This document shows positions 36,681-46,589 of a DNA stretch of 64,000 bases, piece after piece (within the stretch, counting starts at the first letter, position 1; each line of letters begins with the position of its first letter). The stretch is taken from NCBI GenBank assembly GCA_947034885.2, contig OX344750.2, forward strand, positions 14,006,053 through 14,070,052, in the 5' to 3' direction. The notes beneath the pieces were generated by a model. That model was not told where the DNA came from, searched no databases, and saw only the letters and a program-made list of their open reading frames with translations. A program made the position numbers and the translations under genes. The stretch is from Thuidium tamariscinum. Its lineage: Eukaryota > Streptophyta > Bryopsida > Hypnales > Thuidiaceae.

Positions 36681-38639
36681 TTCCAATACAAGCGTGCACG
36701 TGCTCATGGTGAGCCTCAATCTTCATATGAATAGTTTTGTAACTTCTATAGGATCTATACAAATCTTCTATAAGTGAGTTGTATGACATGTCCAAAAAAA
36801 ATTCTAAAAAGAAACAAACTTCAGTATATGACATATGTGAGAGTTTTATCTATACCCTTGAGAGAAAGCATACACAATGATGTTCTTTATTGTTGAACTC
36901 TAAATCCTAATAAGATGTTCAGAAGTTTGTTTATTTTTCATTTTATGCAATGAATAAGTTTTTTTCTAACATTAAACTATAAGTCACTTACATCTTAAAT
37001 AAAGTTGACTAATTAGTAAATTTTAGAAGTTTGAAATGGTTTTCGCTAATCTAGGCCTAAATTGTAGTTTTCCAAATCCAATTAAAAAAATTCAAACTTT
37101 TATAAGCTTAGGTTGTACAATACAACATGCCTATTCTAAAATAGTAAAAATATTTATAGTAGAATATTTTTTACAAAAATTAAAGATATATAAAGTTTTA
37201 TTTCTAAATCATCTTTCAAGACTTTATCCAACATTTGCTTCTAGCCTATAAGCCTAAGTTAATTTTTAACTTCAAGATTGAATTCTTTATGTCACTTAAA
37301 TTGAAAGGTTCTTTCTTTTCCTAAAAGTAAATGAATATTGATATTTACAATCTAAAACTAGAACTCTTAATTATCTACTTTTATTGTATTTTATTTTTTT
37401 AATTTATTTTAATTTATAAAAATGTTATATGTTATTAAAAAATTCTAGAAATCACCTATGTGATCTTGAATTTAATGTTGGATTTTGTTAACAACTTAAT
37501 TTTTTTTCTTCTCTATTGAGTTCTATGAAATTTTGAAGGTATTCATTAAAATATAAAGAAGTGTCACTCCAAATTATTTGACATCAATTTTGTATTAGAC
37601 AAATCATAGAATTAAATATAATGTTTTTTATAGAGAAAATCATGCTTTAAACCCAAGGAATGGCGTGAGGGATGGTCCTTGGGACCAAAATATAAAAGGC
37701 CCATTATAGATTGCCCACCTTTTCTTTAGGCTTCATCAAAAGAAAAAAATAATTATAAAAGAAATATGAATATAAAATATGACTAACACAAAAACATAAT
37801 TGAAGAAAAATCAGGAGAAAAATTATGATTGACAATTATGATTAGGCACTCTTCAAACATATTTTCCACCCAAATTTTCCTTTACCTACTACCAAAAGAA
37901 AAAAAATGACTACCAAGAAGATGTGACTACAAAATATGACTTGAGCAAAAATATGACTCAACACTTTCTTAAGATATACTAAGGCTAAAATTACCTTGGG
38001 CTACCCCAAAAGAAAACAAATTACTATCAAATAAATTTAATTGCAAAATATAACTTATAAAAAATATGACTAAAAATATGACTGAAGTAAAAAATATGAC
38101 TAAGTGCTTTTCAAACATGTTTTCCACTCAAATTTTCCTTGGGCTGCCCAAAACAAAACAAATGTAATATCTATTAAGATATGACTGCAAAATATGATTA
38201 GAAAAAATATGACTATGAAATATGACTCCGTCCCTACAAATGTGTTCCCTGTTGTTCTCTACAAAGTATTTGGTGTTCCCAATGGGAGTATACTACATGC
38301 TCTTGAAGTATAAGGTCAAAATATGACTACGACTAGTCGCCAGTCATTCTCGATCATATTTTTGTAGTCATAAAACATCCATTCTCTAGTAGTGTTGGAG
38401 AATACTCTTAGTTAGGTCTTAAGAAAATAAAGAATATTCTTTTTTTTCCTCTAAAATGATCCATTTTTTTCCTGAAATTTTGAACTTCATTCAAAATTCT
38501 GGATTTCAACCGGCTAACTTGTAACTAAATGCCGGTACCCCCCGTTCATTGGCCCCATCCCTACATGCTCAATGAAAATGTTTACCACAATATCGCAAAA
38601 TGCCCTCATACAAACAGTGAAGCCTTCATTTACAATGAG

Positions 38640-39053
38640 ACTAGTTGACACCTTTTCCTCCTATAAAACCTTCAAATTTGCCTTCAATTGCAACACCTCC
38701 TTCTTCCTTTGAACCTCTTCCTTCCTCATATTAGCCTCCAATCTCTCCACTTGCTATTGAAATCGGATCAAAATGTTCTCCAGATCTTGCATTTCTACCA
38801 TCATAGACGGATCTTGCATTTCTACCAAAACTGATGTCACCTCCCCTCCTATCCATCGCACTTCCACGTTAGGGTCCTCCGCAACTACAGCCTTGATCTT
38901 TGTACTCTTCATCTTTTCCACCACTACAATACTACCATCCGAACCAAACCTCACGCACCAATGTTTTTTCTTGCATAGCCCGGAACATGCTTGCTTGAAA
39001 TCTCGAAATGCATTTGCTTCCTTGACTCCATCATTGCAAAATTTGACAAACAA
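38640..39053 (-). pseudogene. decayed copy of the repeated unknown gene
   Basis: The minus strand is open from 39053 to 38757 and encodes VKEANAFRDFKQACSG, KKKHWCVRFGSDGSIVVVE, STKIKAVVAEDPNVEVRW and a twice-repeated VEMQD segment. Past one TAG it continues in frame with a coiled-coil stretch (RLEANMRKEE, QRKKEVLQLKANLKV) to another TAG. The two in-frame stops and the absence of a proper start indicate decay, although the first 99 codons are intact. Related pieces lie at 33270-33740 and, on the other strand, at 33905-34084. It may derive from a multicopy, perhaps transposon-borne, gene. I do not recognise the domain. Confidence 0.5.
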
Positions 39054-39487
39054 ACAAATGTAAATAGTGGCTAGAAAACAACCTTAAAAATGAACAATGT
39101 CATAAAGGAACCCTAATCTCTAATTCATTTTTCAATAACAAACAAAGAAAATATTTTTTGAAATCTAATCTTGAAATCTAATCTAGATTGAAAGTAGATG
39201 TCAAAGGTGAAAGTCCAAGTAGAAAAAAAAGTAGATGAAGTTTTTGACACCAAATAGGTGTCAAAACTTCACTTGTGGATAATTTTGGTTAGGAAAGTCA
39301 ACATTAAAAGAGTCTTACCTTTTTGGAATGGGAAGATATATTCTTTGACTTAAAAAATATTTTGAACCTAAAATTAGCAAGAAAGATAAAAAAATTAATT
39401 GAAGTATTCAAACAATAGGACCTTACAACAATAATTCATACTGTAAGGATTATAAGGTATTCTACATCCAAGAATATGATTGGGAAA
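39054..39487. other. AT-rich intergenic DNA
   Basis: Nothing recognised. Confidence 0.5.
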
Positions 39488-39762
39488 CACTAGTAGAAAA
39501 ACATGTCTGCCACAACTAATTGCAATGCAACTACATGTCCTTTGCAACTGCCCTCCAACTACAATTCTCTATATTTGGACAAAATTTGACATCTACATTA
39601 TTGTAGTCACAAAGTAATCACAAAGTAGTTGTAAAATAAAGTATAGGGTTATAAGAATGTAAAAGAATTGTCCACTAAATTGTCACTTAGTTGCAAATTT
39701 GATGCTACTACAAAGCTAGTTGCAAATTCTAATTGCAAACCCTTTATTTTCTTCTAGTAGAA
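39488..39762. mobile_element. CACTA-like MITE, right end eroded
   Basis: The left end is CACTAGTAGAAAAACATGTC. The complement of the right end reads CTACTAGAAGAAAATAAAGG without a clean CACTA. Subterminal repeats of TGCAACTA and its complement TAGTTGCA are frequent. A related fragment lies inverted at 33165-33252. No clean target duplication is left. Confidence 0.55.
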
Positions 39763-40319
39763 CAATAGTTTTAGAGATCTCATTATAAAAAATAAAACAA
39801 TGAAAAAAACCCTTTGTAAACAAATAGTTTATCGTATCCTAGCAAAAAGTTCCACTTCCATTGACATACAATAATTGAGCCTAAATAGAAACTAATAAAG
39901 AAACAAATTTACATTTCATTTGTATCAAACAAAAGAAATAAAAAATTTACGAACATCCACTAGTGAGAAATGATGGTTTTCATTTCAATCCTTGAAAATT
40001 GGCCTAAAAAATCTAGTGTATGTATTTATGTATTGAATGTAGATAGACTAGATTCAAGTGCATGTTGTACCAATAATGTCATTTGGCAACTCCCAATTTC
40101 TTAATTTTTTGGAAATTATTTGATATGTGTTATTAGTATGGAATAATTTACTTCAACTCAAAGCTCATCTTTCTCTTTCTTTTTGGATTTCTTTTTGATA
40201 TTCATGTTGCATGTGTGCTCAAAATGTCTTTTTATCTACATATTTATTAGATGTTTATCTAGCATTTAGAACATTTGCAAAATTTTGATTGTAGAAAATC
40301 ATGAGGATGGTTTCTTTGA
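39763..40319. other. AT-rich intergenic DNA
   Basis: Nothing recognised. Confidence 0.5.
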
Positions 40320-40521
40320 CACTATAAGAGAAAGGGGTGTTTTAAGTAGTGTGCTAGACATCATGTCTTTTAAGTAATGTCTTTTAAGTAAGGTTTTAAG
40401 TAAAATTTTACTAAAATACTGTCTTTTTAGTAAAATTTTACTTAAAACCTTACTTAAAAGACATTACTTAAAAGACATGATGTCTAGCACACTACTTAAA
40501 ACACCCCTTTCTCTTGTAGTG
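40320..40521. mobile_element. 202-bp CACTA-type foldback MITE, copy 2
   Basis: Same length and same 27-bp ends as the element at 19312-19513, with a perfect 3-bp duplication TGA (40317-40319 and 40522-40524). The two arms are almost exact complements of each other. Inside the ends, bases 40347-40367 (and the matching 40474-40494) differ from the corresponding block of copy 1. Confidence 0.93.
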
Positions 40522-41057
40522 TGACCACTATACCTTATTTTCAAGTTTAAAGAGCTATGTATACCAAATATGTATGCAAAATGTTATGTGCATGGTAAAG
40601 TCCTTATTGACTTCAATAATTACTAATTTCAACAACTAATTTTCTATAGCAAGGCTTTTTTGTTTTTTTTACAATTCCTTTTTTTTCATCTGAAATGAAT
40701 TTCTAAGTTTTTCTAAGTTAGAATTTTCTTGGTTGAGTAAATTAACCATTTTGTTTTCACTTCTATGAAAATAGGTTCATTTTCATAGAAGTAGCTTTGC
40801 CTTGATTTCAAACAAAAAATTAAGATTTCTTGTCCAATCTTAAAAAATAGTTTTCCATAAACTAAAAAATGCCTCTTCTACTTTTTGCAAGTCACCCCTC
40901 TTTTGTCACCAATAAATCTGATTTTTTTTTTCTTGTAGCTATTGTATAATGATGTATAGAATTCTAAAATTTCTTTTGTTTTACCTTCTAGGTTTGGCTT
41001 TGTTGGTCAATACACACATTTATTAGAGATTGAGAAGAAATTACTTACAAATAGAAC
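40522..41057. other. AT-rich intergenic DNA
   Basis: Nothing recognised. A short inverted repeat around TTCACTTCTATGAAAATAGG and TTCATTTTCATAGAAGTAGC lies near 40755-40795. Confidence 0.45.
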
Positions 41058-41301
41058 GAGGGTTGCTATTATATGAGCCTAGCTAGAAGTGTGAGCCTAC
41101 GAGCCTAGAAGACTATTCACCTATAGTATAAGTGTCTTTATTAAAGAAACTTTCTATGATTATAGTGTATTTATACTCTAAATATCTATATAATGGGTGT
41201 TTATGTTATAAACACCTTCAATAGTGGTTATATATCTACTTATATATATACTCAAGGCTCACATGCTCACATTTTCATGCTTATGTACTAGCACTATTGA
41301 T
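41058..41301. repeat. dispersed repeat family A, copy 2
   Basis: Matches 2297-2535 in the same orientation along its full length. Non-coding. Confidence 0.7.
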
Positions 41302-41752
41302 AAATACACTTGCCAAGAATTGTCCAATTCAAAAGGCAAGTAGATTATTTCTAGTAATCTCCTCCTTGACATGTGAAATTCGTGTAATTGGTGATTATGG
41401 ATTTTTTTAATGCATCCACCATATATTTCATCAATTTGTGGATGAACATATACAATGAGCAATCTCTTTATTGGAAATTTTAACATAAAACAACCATTCA
41501 TTGTCAAGCTTCACCCTTCTTATTAGCCTATTTTCTTTTGTCAAAATTTCAACAAGTTTCGAACAATGCTTGGCAAGATAGTATTTGTGGCTATTGCTAC
41601 ATATCCACCAACCACCATCACACACATGGATAAAAGATCATACTTCAAACTATATGTGACTTTTTTATAAAAGAGCCTCCAACTAAAAATAGGGTACATT
41701 GTACATGTGAAAAATTTCAATGCAAAAGTAAGGGAAACATGCCAAGGTTTGG

Positions 41753-42105
41753 GTTTTTTCTAGTAATTTATTGTCAATTTACACCAAATTAATGGACCTA
41801 GCACCAAGCTTTTAGAACATAAATAGTAAAATATTGGATGAAATTGCCAAAAAAAATTCAATTTGCACCAAATTAATGGACCTAACACCAAGCCTTTAGA
41901 ACATAATTAGTAAAATATTAGATGAAATTGCAAAAAACCTTCAAATTAAAAAAATCTTGTATGAAATCATTGGATTGTGGATGAAAATATAATTATGGAT
42001 ATGTGATATGTACTCATGTGATATTTTCTATCCAATATGTGAAAGAATGTTGAAATTTGGAATACCACTATAACATATAATATTGCCATTGTAGCACTTC
42101 ATGAA
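41753..42105. repeat. dispersed repeat family B, copy 2, with internal 94-bp tandem duplication
   Basis: Matches 4985-5300. Unlike copy 1, it has a direct duplication with period 94 bp at 41775-41962 (CACCAAATTAATGGACCTA repeated), which explains its greater length. Confidence 0.7.
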
Positions 42106-42140
42106 AAAACAAAAAACAAAAACAAAAAACTTCAAACATA

Positions 42141-42865
42141 GGGTGATTGCAAGAAACACTTCAAATTTTTGGCTCAAAAACGTTGTTTTTGGACATCGCA
42201 CTAGTTGTATTACACGATCCTAACAGTATAGCACATCTAATGTGCACTTATAAATCTCAACCATTGATTTCAGGCACCTACAAATTTGTGTTGTCAATGC
42301 TATACTATGAAGTACTATGTAGTACTATAGACTACTTCAAAGTACTTCACAGGCCACATGGAGTAGAAAATAGCAAAAAAAAGTCTGTGAAACTTTTATT
42401 TCTTAAATTAAAAAATAATAATTAAATCTATTTTTCTAAACAAAATTGTACACACATTGCAACAAAAAATTCTTCTAAAATTTTTATTCCCTCTTCATAG
42501 CGTTTGTGCAAAAGAAGGTCACTTTGACCCATGTGGATAATAGACATTTTACTATTTTCATAAAAACTCACCGTCAATCCTTGAAATGTTAGTAGACCTC
42601 CAACTTGTTCAATTTGTGGCTTCAAATTCAGATTTTTGAGTCAAAATTAGGACTACCCCCCCCCCCCCTCCAAATGGCCAAGGTAGACAACCAATTGGGG
42701 GCAATTTTAAAATTGAAAAAATTATAGAACATTTAAAACTTTTGTCTACACCTTCATTCTAAATTTCAAGTCTATAGGGCAATAGATACAAAAGTTATGA
42801 GCAAAAAAATACCTAGTAGAGGTCAAGGGGACAAAAAAAAGGACAAGTATTTCTTGCAATTACCC
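42141..42865. mobile_element. family F TIR element, 725 bp
   Basis: The left end is GGGTGATTGCAAGAAACACT and the complement of the right end is GGGTAATTGCAAGAAATACT. A run of 13 C sits at 42656-42668. ORFs on both strands (42147-42425 and 42428-42625) have no domain signal. The truncated copy at 25960-26158 matches the right part. Confidence 0.7.
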
Positions 42866-43503
42866 CGTGCTAGAAATTCATGACCTACACTCTAAATCCA
42901 ATAAAGTCCTAGAGTTTGGTATTTGACTGTAAATGCTCTTAACTCCCTTTCTATCTCCTAAAGAACAAAGCTTATGATCATAGAATCAAACTTAAGAGCC
43001 TCTCATTTTGTATCCTACATTTCTTCTATATTTAAGATTGAAATTTTTTGGTTTTATTTTTTTAAGGATGAAGTCACATGATTGATATTTGTCATAAAAT
43101 TTTCAAAATCTATTGTGAAAATTTCAAAATACTATGAAGAAAAAATGAAGAGAATTCATATCAAATACAAATCATGTTTAAATAATCAAAATCTTTCAAA
43201 ATAAATACATTGTAGTATAAAGCATTGTTATATTAACCCCTAAAGGGACCAAGCTACATTTTTTGACAACATAGAAATTTTGGGCACATAGATGTATCTA
43301 GAGATTTTATTATTTTTCTTTAAAATTCTCACATAGCATGTATATGAGGAATGTCTTTAAGGCCCAAAAAATTTCATAACTTTTGACTGCATAGTTTAAA
43401 ATTTATTTTCATGACATGTAGTTTCTTTTTGAACATGAGCAATCTGGGCATATTTGGAAAAATCACTTTTATTATAAACAAAAATTTGAAATTGGTTCTT
43501 TAG

Positions 43504-43506
<3 letters not shown>
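42866..43506. other. AT-rich intergenic DNA
   Basis: A TTAACCCCTAAAGGGACC motif near 43233 resembles an end of the TTTAACCCCTAA element, but no body follows convincingly. Otherwise nothing is recognised. Confidence 0.4.

Positions 43507-43588
<82 letters not shown>
43507..43588. repeat. (TA)n microsatellite followed by poly-T
   Basis: About 48 bp of TA repeats run straight into a run of about 33 T. An ORF across this track on the minus strand (Lys and Tyr-Ile runs) is an artefact of the repeat. Confidence 0.95.
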
Positions 43589-43589
<1 letters not shown>

Positions 43590-43887
43590 TATGTGAAAAT
43601 CTTTTAATCATTTGATTAGTGAGATGAAAGTTATGAGGGTTTTTAATTTGCAAGCAAGTTATAGATTTTATACTCTAAAATAAACTTGAAGTCATTTATT
43701 TAATTCAATTTTAAATATTTTTGAAAAAAAGAATTGGATTCACTGTGATAATCTAAAGCTGTTGTATTTCATTGGTTTGAAAAATCCAAAAGCTATACTA
43801 AAGGATATAGAAAAATGTGTAAAAAGTAATAGAAAAAAATGGGGGATACCTATTGTGAAATAATAGTTTAATAGCCCCCCAAATAAG

Positions 43888-43889
<2 letters not shown>

Positions 43890-43931
<42 letters not shown>
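43890..43931. repeat. (TA)n microsatellite
   Basis: About 42 bp of uninterrupted TA repeats. Confidence 0.95.
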
Positions 43932-43933
<2 letters not shown>

Positions 43934-44489
43934 ATTAAAAAGTATAGTGAAGTACCTACACATCTTTAGGAACCCTAGCAAGTGAGCAATAAGTGGAAGT
44001 GCCATTTAAGAAAGAAATGTAAATAGGAATGTATCAATGGTAGCAAGACCACTAACTATGGTTCAAGCTCTTATAGAAGTACACTACTGAACTTGGAATA
44101 CAATTATAGAAGTGTTGATGACTTGTTGTGTAGTGACAAACAAACTACAAGTACAAAAATATGAACCTCTCATTGTTACAATTTGACAAAATCCTTCATC
44201 TAAAGTTAAGATGTGGCCAAGTTTAGACACCTTTAATAGGGTCTTTCTCATCCATACTTTATAATACTAGGGATTTTATATTATTTTTAGAAATCAACAA
44301 GTATCCATCATTTCTCTAAGCCCAATATTAATTATAACACCTTCAATGCTTTCTTGATATCACATAGTAAAAATAATATGTTTCAAATTTTTTGCCTCAA
44401 TGTTTTAAGCCGCCTCATATTTGGACAATTAAACTCACCTAGTTTCTTTAGTTTCTTAGACTTATACATAGTGAGCCCCTAAAATTATA
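43932..44489. other. intergenic DNA
   Basis: No gene or element recognised. Confidence 0.5.
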
Positions 44490-45720
44490 ACCTTTTGTTC
44501 CTTAATGTTCAAGGGGACTAAAAGTATCCTCACATGCTTTCAAGTCCAATTCAAAGTGCTGTAACTTTTGGGTCCAATGTCTGAATTCAATAAACTTGTT
44601 GAAATATTTGTGCACTATTAAAATTTGATCATAAAGCAGGCTACTTTTAAAAAAAATTGGATTCTAAAATTGGAGAACATGTTATTAGAATCCACATTGA
44701 TGGGGAGGACACTCCTTGTATGTTTGGAGAACCCACGTGCGACGGAAGAAAACTTTGACTAGGTAATACTTTGGAATGAACTATAATTTCATCCTACAAT
44801 TTTGAACTTTGTTTGACAATGACTAAAGGATTCTATTGCCAAAAATTTCAATTCCAAATAACATAAGATGTGTTGTTTAGAAAGGGTTGAAAAATGAACT
44901 AAAATGACATGTTTTTCAACTAAAATATTTATAGAGATCACATGATGATGACTATTGCATCAATATTCAACTCAAAATAAACTTTCAATAGAAAGCTATT
45001 CTATAGAATTTTTTTTTTCATTTTTCAAATTTTTTTTTCTTAGCTAATATAGGGGTGAAAGTTATTTTCAGCTTTACAATGTATCTTTTTTCTTTAAAAA
45101 TTTACAACTAATTACTATTATCATAAAAAAATATCAATAATTCAAAACATAAACTTTTAAAGTAGCACAATCTATTCATAATCTTTTTTGGGAAAAAAAA
45201 ATTTAATTTTAAAGTGTATTACTTGTATTACTTTTTCCGCTGCACGTGGGTTCCCCAAACACGGGGAGTGTCCTCCCTGTGTCCACATTGTATTCACCAC
45301 CTTTTAAATCATCTAAAATGACAAAGCTAGCAACAATTATAAAATATGACAAATTTTGTTCTTTTAACTTGTATTTTAGATGCCTAAACGATAATGCCTA
45401 ACCTCCAAATTTTGCATAGATTTAAAGGATGGATTATTCATTCTTGAATGCATGTATTCTTGGCATTTTCATCACAAACATAATTAATTTCTTAAGGGGA
45501 AAAGTTTTGGAAGCTTATAATGGGACACATGGAGTATAATCTTGCAATTTATATGGCCAAATGACTCCAAATTTGATTCACATCATCTACAACACTTACA
45601 ATTGAGATTTCTATACCTTAAGAGACATATACATCTATACCACTTAAAAACCAATGATGTCTTTAAATCCAAAAAGGCCTTGAACTTTTAGGAGTTAACT
45701 AATAGACTATAAAAACATCT
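44490..45720. repeat. dispersed repeat family D, copy 2, interrupted by a Mutator-type element
   Basis: 44500-44640 matches 19840-19960, and 45541-45720 matches 21651-21840. The intervening DNA holds the TIR element at 44700-45281 and, at about 45505-45535, one end of a Stowaway-like MITE (complement TACTCCATGTGTCCCATTAT) whose partner end is missing. Confidence 0.65.
44700..45281. mobile_element. 582-bp Mutator-like TIR element
   Basis: A perfect 9-bp duplication TCCACATTG flanks the element (44691-44699 and 45282-45290), the hallmark length for Mutator-like elements. The long inverted ends (about 45 bp) read GGGAGGACACTCCTTGTATG at the left and GGGAGGACACTCCCCGTGTT at the right complement. 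Both then continue with a GAACCCACGTGC block and CGGAA-like sequence, much richer in G and C than the A/T core. No transposase or captured gene is visible. Confidence 0.88.
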
Positions 45721-46150
45721 CTACCTATTGAATGTCAACAAAATTGTATTACACAATCATAGTCTAGAAGTAAATTTCTAGCTATAGAATGTCAACAAAA
45801 TTATATTACACAATCACGGTCATTATGATGTTCTATACTACAATGTACAATATAATATACATGCATTTTTTAAAAATTCAAAACTTTCAAACATACTTTG
45901 TACTCTGATAAGAATTATCTTCACTTCCTTCAAGAATCCACAGTTGATTTCAAGTCTTCATAAAAGATTCTCAAAATTTTTTTATGATTATAGAAGACAT
46001 ACTTCATCTATGAAAAAATTTAAAAAAATTTAAAAAACTCATGAAGAGGCACTTGTAAAATAAGCATTCAGAGTAAAGGCTGTGAAGTTCGACTATGAGG
46101 TCATAGGCTCCATAAAACAGGATCGTGATTGCTTTGTTTTTTCTTTTGGA
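45721..46150. other. intergenic DNA downstream of the PTAR1-like gene
   Basis: AT-rich. A direct repeat of CTATxGAATGTCAACAAAATT occurs at about 45736 and 45784. Nothing else is recognised. Confidence 0.45.
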
Positions 46151-46362
46151 TCATACAATAAACTTACAAAGGTTATCTATGCAAAATGTGCAAAATGTGC
46201 AATGTACGTAATATATAAGACCTACCAATTTATCACATGAAGTGCAGGGCCACCATACCATCTCAGGCGCAGCCCAGTCAAGTAAGAAATCCAAGTTCCC
46301 TGCTTCCTCTGCGTCGTCTTCTTTCGCTGCGGCTGTCTTCTTGCCTTGGAATTGGGTCTTCG
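46151..46362 (-). CDS. candidate alternative last exon of the PTAR1-like gene
   Basis: A strong donor (C|GTGAGT) inside exon 10, just after SPH, and an acceptor (ATATCAG) at about 46365-46363 join in frame. The joined reading is PKTQFQGKKTAAAKEDDAEE, then AGNLDFLLDWAAPEM, then a less convincing tail to a TGA at 46151. The acidic, well-balanced stretch looks coding and the GC content is raised. The unspliced exon 10 carries the conserved R-E-C-L-W ending, so I take that as the main form. Confidence 0.35.
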
Positions 46363-46589
46363 CTGATATAAACTAAACAGACGATGACATCCTGGGGGTT
46401 TCGAAATGAACAATAGAAGCAACTGCTCTACACTCAACACATTGAAGCTATATTGCCTTTTTCCGTCTTAAGCTAGTTCTGCATGTGTGCTGGAAACATT
46501 TCGGTTCCAAAACGAAGGCCCCTAATTGACGATGAATAGAGTGAGACAAAGTCGACCTAGCTTATCCTTCTTACCTTCAAAATAGACTA

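Larger units (their letters stand above)
34112..38394. mobile_element. 4.28-kb non-autonomous CACTA element
   Basis: The left end is CACTACTAGAAAATGCATG and the complement of the right end is CACTACTAGAGAATGGATG. The inverted match continues through a TTTTATGACT block. A perfect 3-bp duplication TTG flanks it (34109-34111 and 38395-38397). Subterminal zones (about 34134-34960 and 37770-38370) are packed with AAATATGACT and its complement, the short repeats that CACTA transposases bind. No ORF over about 70 codons exists inside, so it depends on a transposase elsewhere. It contains a nested element (35721-36680) and a 110-bp tandem duplication (34501-34722). Confidence 0.9.

Noticed and set aside
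43396..43653. 85-codon ORF with Lys and Tyr-Ile runs
   Set aside because: It is the translation of the poly-T and TA microsatellite.
45505..45535. Stowaway-like terminus
   Set aside because: Only one end is present and no partner within 300 bp, so it is mentioned only inside the family D entry.
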